Part shown: one piece after another, positions 1 through 9,700 of the stretch
Position numbering within the stretch: position 1 is the first letter of the stretch
Layout of the letters: each line of letters starts with the position of its first letter
Assembly: GCF_000772105.1 (NCBI RefSeq)
Contig: NZ_CP009357.1
Span: forward strand, 58,809-122,808
Reading direction: 5' to 3'
Source: Vibrio tubiashii ATCC 19109
Lineage (GTDB): Bacteria > Pseudomonadota > Gammaproteobacteria > Enterobacterales > Vibrionaceae
Length of the DNA: 64,000 nucleotides
Translations under genes and position numbers: made by a program
Notes under the pieces: generated by a model
What the model saw: only the letters and a program-made list of their open reading frames with translations
Told to the model about the DNA's origin: nothing
The model's database searches: none

Positions 1-9
1 ACAATTCTC

Positions 10-795
10 CTATTGGCTCAGTATCTGCTGTACCGCCTGAAGAAGCTGCTCTGGCGTGCGGTATCCCTTCAGGAGGTAGTCCTTACCTGTCTGGTTATCC
101 AGGATGCGGATAGCCGGTGTCGCAGTAATACCGGCGCGGCGGCCATCTTCATAGTCCTGATTGATCTTGCCCTTATGGTCATCCGAGGCAAGACAGTTAC
201 CGATGAGGCTTCCGTTAAGTCCGAATGATCGAACGTATTCCGGAATATCACCCAGGCCTTTGCCATTTCCTTTCGTGTCCATCATGAACCTTTCCAGGGC
301 GATCCACGCGGTTCGGTTGTCATAGGCTTCCTTTACGCACTCAATGGCTTGGCTTTCAATAGCCGCGACCGGGTTATGGCTGCCGAGGGGAAAGTGTTTG
401 AATTCCCAGTTAATCACGCCTTTCGAGTGTTCTACGACTTGTTTGATGCTCCCGTGCATCTTTCGGCAGTAGGGGCATTCGATGTCTCCATACTCTTGAA
501 GCGTAATTCTCGCGTTGAGCTCACCATAGATCAGTCGGTTGTCCGGCGTAGATACCTGGGCTAACTGAAACTGTTCTTCCAAGCTGGACAGGAGTTCTTG
601 CGCCTTGCGCTTCTCCAGTGAGGATAGCCGGTCATCGACCAGTGTGATCACGTCATGTTGAGAGAGGTGCTCTCCGGGGGGCTGGTCAGTACGGGCCTTC
701 AGGTTAATCAGCTCCGTGTGTAGATAGATGTTGGATGCTATAAGAGCGACTGTTGAGATGCTCAAAACCCCGGTTATTAACTGATTTCCGCGCAT
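10..795 (-). CDS. DsbA-family thiol:disulfide oxidoreductase (thioredoxin fold)
   Basis: The protein is 261 aa with an N-terminal hydrophobic segment (about residues 7-25) that should anchor or export it to the periplasm. A short coiled linker (about 30-75) is followed by a thioredoxin-fold domain. The redox motif CPYC follows 'DIE' near residue 107, and a cis-Pro loop ATPA lies near residue 226. This arrangement is typical of DsbA/DsbG-like periplasmic thiol oxidoreductases that many conjugative plasmids carry, probably to fold pilus or secretion proteins. That role is inferred. It is transcribed away from the BREX operon and shares a short intergenic region with it. The ATG at 793-795 is used. 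Confidence 0.85.
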   Translation of the reverse strand: MRGNQLITGVLSISTVALIASNIYLHTELINLKARTDQPPGEHLSQHDVITLVDDRLSSLEKRKAQELLSSLEEQFQLAQVSTPDNRLIYGELNARITLQEYGDIECPYCRKMHGSIKQVVEHSKGVINWEFKHFPLGSHNPVAAIESQAIECVKEAYDNRTAWIALERFMMDTKGNGKGLGDIPEYVRSFGLNGSLIGNCLASDDHKGKINQDYEDGRRAGITATPAIRILDNQTGKDYLLKGYRTPEQLLQAVQQILSQ

Positions 796-904
796 AAAAT
801 CCTCATTTTTCCAGCAAATAAGGCACTTTAATCAATCTGGTTGTTGAGATCCGGGTTAATGGGTCAGGTATCCTCAACCTATTACCATGAATACTCAAAG
901 TTGT

Positions 905-940
905 TTTACAGTATAAAAACTTTACAGTAAATAAATTATG
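905..940 (+). promoter_or_regulatory. Tandem 16-bp repeat in the BREX promoter; candidate BrxR operator
   Basis: TTTACAGTA occurs at 905-913 and again at 921-929, exactly 16 bp apart. Each copy is followed by an A-rich stretch (TATAAAAAC and AATAAATTA). The core TTTACAGTAAA is almost palindromic. It sits 27-60 bp before brxR, the WYL-type regulator gene, where an autoregulatory operator or overlapping promoter would be expected. Binding by BrxR is inferred. Confidence 0.45.
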
Positions 941-966
941 GGGTAGCCTGATTATGTGATGGTTTA

Positions 967-1845
967 ATGAGGCTACTCATGGCTGATGAAAAGCATGAAG
1001 TTCTACTAAGGCTGAGAGCAATTGAATTGCTGGCATACTGGGAGGGACGATTGGTTACCAATCGGCTCATGTCCTGGTTTGGTATCAGCCGACAACAGGC
1101 TTCATCTGATATTAAGCGTTATATAAGTGTTCACAATCCTGGCTCCCTTTATCACGATCCGGGAGTTAAAGGGTATGTCCCACAAGGGGACTTCCAACCG
1201 GTCTTAACGAAGGGTCATATCAACGAATACCTAGATATGATTTCCGGTCTGGTCAGCGAATCTGTCGCTGTGACTCTCGAATCCGAAGATCATCTTGCTG
1301 CTGTCCAACTGCCCGATCGCACGGTTCGGCCAGAAATAGTCCGAGAAATATTACGAGCTTGTCGGACGCAAACCAGCGTAAAAATCCTCTACGCCTCTAT
1401 GACCAACCCTGTGTGGAGTGAGCGTGTTATATCCCCGCACACACTGGTTTATACAGGGTTCCGTTGGCATGTTCGTGCGTACTGCCATAAGCGTGGTGAG
1501 TTCCGTGATTTCATTCTGTCCAGGATAGACCGGACACCAAAGCCTGCTACAGAGTCGTCACCCGATCCAATGCACGACTCATTGTGGAATGAGCAGATCC
1601 TGTTAACCATTGTGCCGAACCCAAAGCTGAACGATGGGCAGAAGGCGCTGGTAGAGAAGGATTTTGGTATGCCGGATGGTCGGTTACAGATTTCAGTGAG
1701 AAAAGCACTGGCACACTATACCTTGCAGCGTTATCAGGCGGCGATAACCGTTGATGAAGCAGCCGATGAGTTTAAGTTCCCCATCATCCTACTGGATTCA
1801 GATCGAAAGAAGCTGAGTCCTTTTTTGTTTGGCTCAGAGTCTTAG
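967..1845 (+). CDS. brxR: BrxR-type WYL-domain transcriptional regulator of BREX
   Basis: The protein is 292 aa. An N-terminal winged helix (about residues 10-75, including the segment WFGISRQQASSDIKRY) precedes a WYL domain (about 125-200) and a C-terminal extension. WYL proteins of this size commonly sit first in BREX operons, where studied members repress the operon and may sense a nucleic-acid ligand. Here it lies 6-12 bp before brxA, so it belongs to the same transcript. ATGs at 967 and 979 are both possible starts. Assignment rests on domain layout and position. Confidence 0.85.
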   Translation: MRLLMADEKHEVLLRLRAIELLAYWEGRLVTNRLMSWFGISRQQASSDIKRYISVHNPGSLYHDPGVKGYVPQGDFQPVLTKGHINEYLDMISGLVSESVAVTLESEDHLAAVQLPDRTVRPEIVREILRACRTQTSVKILYASMTNPVWSERVISPHTLVYTGFRWHVRAYCHKRGEFRDFILSRIDRTPKPATESSPDPMHDSLWNEQILLTIVPNPKLNDGQKALVEKDFGMPDGRLQISVRKALAHYTLQRYQAAITVDEAADEFKFPIILLDSDRKKLSPFLFGSES

Positions 1846-1857
1846 GGGAGGTTGAGT

Positions 1858-2469
1858 TTGATAAAGCAGTTCCATTATGACAGCGACATGGCGGGTGGCT
1901 CCCTCATGGTGAGAGAAAGCCGTATCGTTGCTGGTTTGCTAATGGACGGCGTAACACCTGAACAGTGGGATGAAGCAATCCGTGTAGAGAACGTATTGCA
2001 AAAACGCACGCCAGCGTCAGCAAAGCGAAATGCAACGGCGATCCGCAAACGACTTGAGCGCCTAGAACCAGAGTTCTGGCGAGCGTTGAGAGATGGTGAT
2101 GACGAGCTGGCCACACAGGTGGCCTTTTGTGGCGCGTTGGAGCGGAATCTTTTGCTGGTGGAGTTTATGGAGACGGTACTTCGTGATGCCTACATGTCGA
2201 GAGCTGAGCACCTCGATGCGTTTGTTTGGGCGGATTTTCTCGAAGACCGGTCGCATAGAGATCCGGCCATTGGTGACTGGAAGGAATCCACCAAAAAGAA
2301 AATGGGGCAGGTTGTGTTTCGTATGCTTGCCGAGGTCGGGTACCTGAAGAGTACACGAAAGCTTGAGCTACAGCATGTTGTGGTAAGGCCTGAAGTCAAA
2401 ACCATGCTCGAAGAGCATTACAAACAGAGAATTAAAAAGTGCATGGAAGTGTCGGCATGGACGCGATAA
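1858..2469 (+). CDS. brxA: BREX protein BrxA (DUF1819)
   Basis: A small (about 203 aa) basic protein with the conserved BrxA opening: an SLMVRESRIVAGLL segment near residue 18, then EQWDEAIRVENVLQKR. BrxA is a DNA-binding component required for type I BREX function. A strong Shine-Dalgarno GGGGAGG (1845-1851) favours the TTG at 1858; a TTG at 1852 is in frame but too close. It overlaps the upstream extension of brxB, consistent with translational coupling. Confidence 0.85.
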   Translation: MIKQFHYDSDMAGGSLMVRESRIVAGLLMDGVTPEQWDEAIRVENVLQKRTPASAKRNATAIRKRLERLEPEFWRALRDGDDELATQVAFCGALERNLLLVEFMETVLRDAYMSRAEHLDAFVWADFLEDRSHRDPAIGDWKESTKKKMGQVVFRMLAEVGYLKSTRKLELQHVVVRPEVKTMLEEHYKQRIKKCMEVSAWTR

Positions 2470-2486
2470 GTGCATTGGGAGCAACT

Positions 2487-3062
2487 ATGGATCAACGACT
2501 ACATGACCGGCTGAATCAGATACCAGACAAGATTCTGTCCCCAGAGTTTTTGAGTGGGCAGGGACTGGGAAATGAAATTGGCTTCTGGATATTTGATTAC
2601 GAGCCTGAGCAAGAACTTGGGGTTCGAGAGTACATCGAATTCCTTGAGGTTATGTTGGCCAAGAAGCACAGCCATTTGAAGGTGGTTAACATCAATCTTC
2701 TCAAGTGCCTGGTCGGTTATCTTGCCGATCGCAACTTCGTTGATAAAGCCATAGAGATGCAGAAGATCAAAGGTGATGAGGCCTTGATGAAAGCCCTTAA
2801 AGGGCCGCTGCACATGGACAAATTCGCGCCTTACCTGACAGAAAAACATTCCGCTACCGAGCAGGACATCATCTTCATTACTGGAGTGGGTTCTGTTTGG
2901 CCGTTATTGCGAGCACACAACCTGCTAAACAGCCTTCATTCACTGTTGGGGCATAAGCCTGTCGTCCTGTTTTATCCCGGCCAATACAACGGCCAGGCAA
3001 TGAGCCTGTTCGGGAGAATACCCAGCAACAATTACTACAGAGCCTTCAGGTTGGTTCCGTAA
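2487..3062 (+). CDS. brxB: BREX protein BrxB (DUF1788)
   Basis: 191 aa, matching the usual BrxB length of about 190-200. It contains the characteristic C-terminal segment ITGVGSVWPLLRAHNLLNSL followed by PVVLFYPGQYNG, and LFGRIPSNNYYRAFRL at the end. I chose ATG 2487 because GGGAG lies 6 nt upstream; an in-frame GTG at 2439 inside brxA has no ribosome site. BrxB is a core component of unknown biochemical activity, next to the ATPase gene brxC. Confidence 0.88.
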   Translation: MDQRLHDRLNQIPDKILSPEFLSGQGLGNEIGFWIFDYEPEQELGVREYIEFLEVMLAKKHSHLKVVNINLLKCLVGYLADRNFVDKAIEMQKIKGDEALMKALKGPLHMDKFAPYLTEKHSATEQDIIFITGVGSVWPLLRAHNLLNSLHSLLGHKPVVLFYPGQYNGQAMSLFGRIPSNNYYRAFRLVP

Positions 3063-3107
3063 GCGATGGCGACCAATTAATAAGAATTTCAGGGGAATCA
3101 ACACACT

Positions 3108-6100
3108 ATGAACATCAAAGAACTCTTTTTTAAGCCACTGGATCGCTCAATTAACGGCGTTGTTAAGGCTGACCAGGATGATGATGCCACTGTTTACCAG
3201 GAGCTGGATGAATATGTGGTGACCAATGAGCTGGAGAAGCATTTTCGGGATTTCTTTCAGTCCTACGGTACCGATCTCAATGACCCCTCCATCGCTAACC
3301 GTGTGGGGGTGTGGATTTCTGGTTTCTTCGGTTCTGGTAAATCGCACTTCTTGAAGACGTTATCCTATATTCTGGCTAACACGGTGGCGCGGGATTCAGA
3401 GGGTAACGAACGCAGCGCAGTAGAGTTTTTTGATGAACACAAGATCCGCGATGCTTTTATTCGTGCAGATATTGATAAGGCCGTAAGCGGTCATTCCGAT
3501 GTCATTCTTTTCAATATTGACAGTAAGGCCAGCTCAAACGATGACGGCAACCCTATCCTTAATGTCTTCCTGCGAGTGTTCAATGAGCACCAGGGTTTTA
3601 GCGGCGATCATCCGCACATCGCGCACATGGAACGCCATTTGGCACAGAAAGGTGCCTATGAGACCTTCAAGGCTGCTTTTGAAGAATCCAGCGGTCTATC
3701 ATGGACTGAGGAACGAGACGGGTATCAGTTCTACCAAGATGACGTAGAGAAGGCCATTTCCAAGGCATTGAACCTGTCACCAGATGCTGCCCATAAATGG
3801 TTTGAAGAATCCGAAGAGGCGTTCAGCGTCTCCGTCGAAAACTTCTGTCACTGGGTCAAAGAGTACCTGGACAGTAAAGATCCGAAACACAGGATACTGT
3901 TTCTGGTGGATGAAGTCGGTCAGTTTATTGGCAGTAATACCCGCCTGATGCTGACCTTGCAAACCATCACGGAAAACCTGGGCACCATTTGTAAGGGGCG
4001 TGCCTGGATCATAGTAACCTCTCAGGCCGATATGGACGCGGTACTGGGTGAACTGTCATCTTCCAAAGCCAACGATTTCTCCAAGATTGCCGGTCGCTTC
4101 AAGACCCGGTTGTCACTGTCCAGCTCGAACACCGATGAGGTTATCCAGAAGCGCTTGCTGCGTAAGACTCCGGAAGCAGCGGACATGCTCAAGTCCGTGT
4201 TCGACCAGAAAGGCGACATCCTGAAGAACCAAATTACCTTCGATCGTTCTGGGCCGACGCTCAAAAACTTTGATGGTCCAGATAGCTTCGTCAATAACTA
4301 TCCGTTTGCGCCTTACCACTTCCAGTTGGTACAGAAGGTTTTTGAGGAGATCCGTAAAGTCGGGGCCACCGGGGCGCACCTGGCTTACGGTGAGCGGTCT
4401 ATGCTGGACGCCTTCCAAATGGCCGCCAGCTCCATCGCCAAGGAAGAGGTGGGAGCTCTCGTGCCAATGCACCGCTTCTATAGTGCCGTTGAAGGCTTTT
4501 TGGATACAGCCGTCAAACGCACCATCGATCAGGCCGGTGAAAATGCCACGCTGGACAGTTTCGATGTTCAGATGCTCCGCACATTGTTCATGATCCGCTA
4601 TGTAGACCTGATCAAAGGAACTCTCGATAACCTGGTCACCCTGTCGATAGAGAAAATTGACGATGACAAGCTGGCGCTACGCAAACGTATCGAGGAGAGC
4701 CTTCAGCGTCTGGAGAAGGAAAGCCTGATCACCCGTAATGGTGATGAGTTCCTGTTCCTGACCAACGAAGAGCGGGACATTACTCAGAAGATTAAGGCTA
4801 CTGACGTTGCCAGCTCGGAAGAAAACAAAGAACTGAGCAACCTGATTTTCAAAGACCTTCTGCGAGATACCAATAAATACCGGCATCAACCCAACAAGAT
4901 GGACTACAGCATTGGCCGGTACCTGGATGGGCATACCCTGGACGGTAAGTATGAAGCTGACCTGAAAGTGGAAGTGGTGTCACCGCTGGACACTGATTAC
5001 AGCCAATACTCTGAGGCTGGCTGCATCAACAAAAGCGCAGAGGGCGAAGGTCAAATCCTTATTAAGCTGGGCGATGATAAACAGTTTTTCAGTGAACTCC
5101 GCACCTGGCTGAAGACCAACAAGTTTATTCGTCTGAACGACGACGGTACCCAGGCGGACATTACCCGTATCTTGGCTGATCGTGGTCGGGAGAACCAGGA
5201 GCGTAAAAAGCGCCTGCGTGCCCGGATGGAAGACATGCTGTTGAAAGCGGAGGTCTACGCTCTTGGTCAGCATCTTTCTCTATCTTCATCCAATGCACTT
5301 ACCAAGCTTGATGAGGCTTGCCGCTACCTGCTGGAGAATACTTACACCAAGCTGAGCTATATCAAGGTCTACCAGCAAGATCCCTGGCGCGAGCTTAATG
5401 CCGTTCTGACCGTCGATGATATTGGACAAATGGGCCTGTCATTGGAAGGTGAAGAGGGTAATCCAAAGGCAACCCGCGATGTTGAGCAATACATCGGGCT
5501 TAGGGCGACCGGGACCGAGCGTATCCTGCTTTCAGACATTGTTGAGCGTTTCGCGAAGCGACCGTATGGCTGGCCAGATGCCGAGATTTTGTTGATTGTT
5601 GGCCGTTTGGCTGCGGCTGGCCGGATCTCGTTCCAGCTTGGGGGGGGAACGCTGCCTGTCAGGGAAGCGCTGGAGCCTCTCCAGAATACACGCCGTCGTC
5701 GCGAAGTCTCAATTATCAAGAAACGCCAAACCGATGAGGCAGTGCTGAAGCAGGCGCGTAACCTGACTCAAGACCTGTTCTCTTCAATGGGGCCTGCCAC
5801 TGAGAAGGAGTTGTTCGAGTTTTACACTCAGCACTTCAGCAAGTGGCTGGCCAATCTCAAATCCTACAAGAGCAAAACCGATGTGGGCCGTTTTCCAGGG
5901 AAGACAGTGATTGAGCAGTCAATCCTGACTCTGGAGCGCTTGCTTAGTAATGATGATAGCTTCGATTTCTTCAAGCAGGTCGTGGATAAGAAGGACGATT
6001 ATCTCGATCTGGAGGAGGATTACCGGGACATCCACGAATTCTTCAGTAACCAGATCCACACCTGGCAGCAGCTTCAGCAGGCGCTTCGTCACTTTGATAA

Positions 6101-6767
6101 GAACCGTCAGGCGTTGGAGAAGGACGCGGAAGCCAGTAAGGCTTTGTCGGAACTGCAATCTATCGAATCAGCAGATGCGCCTTACGGGATGTTGCACAAG
6201 GTCGCTTCTCTGGTAAGCGGAGTAGAAACCGTCAACGAACGTCTGCTAACTGAAAAGCGAACCCATGCCATTGAGCGAGTGGACGACAAAATCAAACAGC
6301 TTGAAGGTGAGATCGCCAAGAGTGGTATTGGCTCCCCTGAGCTGAGCAACCGGCTACTTCGACCACTACAACTGGTGAAAGCAGATTTAGAGACGGAGAC
6401 CAGTATTGCCGGTATCTACATGCTGCAAACCGAAACAGCCACTGAACGCTTTGATGATGGTCTGTATGAACTTGAGCGAGCGGTTCAGGCAGAGATTGAG
6501 CGCCGCGCCAAAGCAGAACAGGCCGCGAAAGCTCAGCAAACTGCCCCAACCGGTGCAGATACGTCCACACCGATCCCGGATACAAAACCAGAGCCACCCG
6601 TTGCTAAGCCTAAACCTGTTGTCGAGGTGAATGTGTCCAGCGTCTATAACAAGACCTGTGAAGGCGTGTACTTGGAAACTGAAGAATCCATCGACCAGTT
6701 TGTGGAAGCCCTCAAAACTGAGTTGAAGAGCATTGTTCGCAATGAAAAGCGCGTGCGTATTCGCTAA
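3108..6767 (+). CDS. brxC: BREX protein BrxC, large P-loop ATPase (PglY-like)
   Basis: 1,219 aa. It begins with the conserved MNIKELFFKPLDRSINGVVK. It carries a Walker A motif SGFFGSGKSHF at about residues 71-81 and a Walker B-like segment RILFLVDEVGQFI near 262. The remainder is helical, with a proline-rich linker at about 1140-1170. BrxC is the AAA-type ATPase of BREX, needed for both host methylation and phage restriction. It is 45 bp after brxB and 12 bp before pglX. GC content is that of the core BREX genes, unlike the middle of pglX. Confidence 0.93.
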   Translation: MNIKELFFKPLDRSINGVVKADQDDDATVYQELDEYVVTNELEKHFRDFFQSYGTDLNDPSIANRVGVWISGFFGSGKSHFLKTLSYILANTVARDSEGNERSAVEFFDEHKIRDAFIRADIDKAVSGHSDVILFNIDSKASSNDDGNPILNVFLRVFNEHQGFSGDHPHIAHMERHLAQKGAYETFKAAFEESSGLSWTEERDGYQFYQDDVEKAISKALNLSPDAAHKWFEESEEAFSVSVENFCHWVKEYLDSKDPKHRILFLVDEVGQFIGSNTRLMLTLQTITENLGTICKGRAWIIVTSQADMDAVLGELSSSKANDFSKIAGRFKTRLSLSSSNTDEVIQKRLLRKTPEAADMLKSVFDQKGDILKNQITFDRSGPTLKNFDGPDSFVNNYPFAPYHFQLVQKVFEEIRKVGATGAHLAYGERSMLDAFQMAASSIAKEEVGALVPMHRFYSAVEGFLDTAVKRTIDQAGENATLDSFDVQMLRTLFMIRYVDLIKGTLDNLVTLSIEKIDDDKLALRKRIEESLQRLEKESLITRNGDEFLFLTNEERDITQKIKATDVASSEENKELSNLIFKDLLRDTNKYRHQPNKMDYSIGRYLDGHTLDGKYEADLKVEVVSPLDTDYSQYSEAGCINKSAEGEGQILIKLGDDKQFFSELRTWLKTNKFIRLNDDGTQADITRILADRGRENQERKKRLRARMEDMLLKAEVYALGQHLSLSSSNALTKLDEACRYLLENTYTKLSYIKVYQQDPWRELNAVLTVDDIGQMGLSLEGEEGNPKATRDVEQYIGLRATGTERILLSDIVERFAKRPYGWPDAEILLIVGRLAAAGRISFQLGGGTLPVREALEPLQNTRRRREVSIIKKRQTDEAVLKQARNLTQDLFSSMGPATEKELFEFYTQHFSKWLANLKSYKSKTDVGRFPGKTVIEQSILTLERLLSNDDSFDFFKQVVDKKDDYLDLEEDYRDIHEFFSNQIHTWQQLQQALRHFDKNRQALEKDAEASKALSELQSIESADAPYGMLHKVASLVSGVETVNERLLTEKRTHAIERVDDKIKQLEGEIAKSGIGSPELSNRLLRPLQLVKADLETETSIAGIYMLQTETATERFDDGLYELERAVQAEIERRAKAEQAAKAQQTAPTGADTSTPIPDTKPEPPVAKPKPVVEVNVSSVYNKTCEGVYLETEESIDQFVEALKTELKSIVRNEKRVRIR

Positions 6768-6779
6768 GGAAGTAATCAC

Positions 6780-9700
6780 ATGAACACCAACAACGTAAAA
6801 AAATACGCACCTAAAGCCCGTAAAGCCTTCATTGAGGCCATGAGTAAACAGGCTGCGAAATATGGGATTACCAAAAATAAGATCGAGCCAGCGGAGCAGA
6901 AGGGCGACCTGGTTCTAATTGGTGATAGACCGTTTCCGGCTTCGGTTATCAAACCTCGTGAACGCTTGGTAAAGCGCATTGAGCAGCAAGGCTTCGACCA
7001 GGTAATGGAGCATGTGGCCTATAGCTGGTTTAACCGTCTATGCGCAATTCGCTACATGGAACGCAAAGGGTTCCTTGACCACGGTCGTCGGGTATTGAGC
7101 GCGGCTGACGGCAGTGCCGGTGTGCCCCAAATACTGGAAGAGTGTCTGGATGTCGAGTTGCCCGGCCTGGACCAGGCCAAGGTTAGAGAGCTGAAGCTTG
7201 ATGGCACCAAAGACGAAGAGCTTTACCGTGAGCTGTTACTGGCCCAGTGCCATGCCTTGCACCAAGCAATGCCATTTCTGTTTGAGGCGGTAGCAGATGA
7301 ATCCGAGTTGCTTTTGCCAGAAAACCTGACCAAGACCGACTCATTGATTCGTGATCTTGTTGCTAGTGTTCCCGATGAAGACTGGGACCATATCGAGATT
7401 ATTGGTTGGCTTTACCAGTTCTACATCTCCGAGAAGAAAGATCAGGTTATTGGCAAGGTCGTGAAGAGCGAGGATATTCCAGCCGCGACACAGCTTTTTA
7501 CGCCCAATTGGATTGTTCAGTACCTGGTTCAGAACTCGGTTGGTCGCCACTGGCTTCAGACGTATCCCGATTCTCCACTCAAGGAGAAAATGCCGTACTA
7601 CATTGAGCCTCCTGAACAATCGCCTGAAGTAATGTCAAAGATTGCAGATATTACGCCTTCAGAAGTTTCTCCTGAGTCACTAAAAATTGCGGATATTGCT
7701 TGCGGCTCTGGTCATATATTGGTTGAGACCTATAGGGTCATGAAGGCTATATATGAAGAACGAGGCTATCGTTCTCGCGATATTCCACAACTTATTCTCG
7801 AAAACAACTTGTTTGGTTTGGATATAGATGACCGAGCCGGACAAATGGCAGGGTTCGCGTTGTTGATGTTGGCGAGGGAAGATGATCGACGAATTTTCAG
7901 TCGCAATATAAGACTCAATATCCTGTCGTTACAGGAAAGTGCTAATGTAAATCTTCCTAGTCTATGGAGGTCATTGAACTTAACCGGAGAATGGCAGAGT
8001 GGCGCATCGCAAGGACTATTTGAAGAAGAGCAGCAGGACCTGAGTTCTTTTGCAGCAGATAACCGCTACCAGTTGATTCAGAGAACCTTAGAAAGGTTCA
8101 AGAAGGCTAAGACATTTGGCTCATTGATTGATGTTTCTCATGATGACTACGAGGAATTAAAAGAGCTTTTTCAGACCCTATGCGAACTTGAGATTGCTGG
8201 CGATTCTATGCAGAAAGCAGCAGCTAGCCAGTTGATACCATTTGTCCATCAGTCGATAGTGCTCTCTCAAAAATATGAATCGGTATTGGCTAACCCGCCA
8301 TATATGGGGAGCGCCTATTACAATAGCACGCTTAAAGATTTTGCATCATTAAAGTTCGATGAATGGGGAGGAGATCTCTTCACATGCTTTATTAAGCAGT
8401 CTTTAGATATGATTGCGCGTGAAGGTAGTGTCGCTTTAATTACGATTGGAACATGGACCTTTTTACCAACGTTTGAAGCGATGAGAAGACAGTTGCTAGA
8501 TTGCTGCATTTTTACATCCATTATTGATAATGGGCGTGGCGTTTGGGGGTCTGATCATGGTTCTTTGATGTTTTCAGCAAAAAAGATAGATGGCGATCTA
8601 TGTGGTAATAAAGTCGCGACTAAGTATCTTTCAAGAGGGAAAGGAAAGGTTCAGCAAGTAAACGTTATACGGAGTAAATATTTAAGCGATAAGCCCCTGT
8701 ATATAGAACAGGATCTTTTTAAGAAGATTCCTGGATATGTTATTTCAGTAGGCGCTACTCCAGAGCTATTAAATCAGTTTTTAGAGTCACATAGATTAAG
8801 GGATCTAGCGGACGCAAGGCAGGGTATAAAAACGGGAGATATTGCAAAGTACCTGAGATATTGGCACGAAGTATCTTACAGCAACATAAAGTTCGACTGT
8901 AATAGTTCAGACGAATCAATGGTTGCAAGTGAGCAATGGTATCCATGCAATAAAGGAGGGGAATTTCGTAAGTGGTATGGAAATCAAGATTATGTTCTGA
9001 ATTGGAAGTCTGACGGTTTTGAGATTAGAAACTTTAAAGATGAATCTGGAAAACTGAGGTCTAGGCCTCAGAATACGCATCTCTTCTTCAAGGAGGGCAT
9101 TACTTGGTCAACAGTAACCATGGGAAGGCCATCGTTTCGATATTCTAAACCCGGTCGAATCTTTGAATCTGGCGGCTCAACTATATTTACTAATGAAGAT
9201 ATTTATTATCTTCTTGGTGTGCTGAATTCTAAGTTAGGTGAGGTTTCAGTAGGAATACTTTCGCCGAAGGTAAGCCTGGGTGAAGGGGCGGTTTCAAAGT
9301 TTCCGATTCCGGATTTAAGCTCTGATAAAAAGGATAAAATATCGGAATGCGCTAAAACCTTAGTCCAGATATTTTCAACAATTGACTCATGGGATGAGAG
9401 CACATTTGATTTCACCGGCCTTTTTGATTTTCCTTCCCAAGATAATTTAGAAGTCTATGCGACACGTTGGATTGAAAAATACAAGTCGATTTTAAACGAT
9501 ATAAAACGTCAAGAAGATCTCATAAATTCAATTGTACTAGGGAGCGGTTTTGAAAAAAATACCGATGAGGTCGATCCGCAAGATTACGGCCTGCCTGAAA
9601 TAAACAGTTCGGTCATTGTCGAGCGTATAGTGAGTTTTGCTATTGGATGTATGATGGGGCGCTTTTCATTAGAGTCAAAAGGAGTTGTTTATGCAGATTC

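Noticed and set aside
2439-2486. GTG start for brxB inside brxA
   Set aside because: No Shine-Dalgarno there, and the protein family begins near the ATG at 2,487, which has GGGAG 6 nt upstream.
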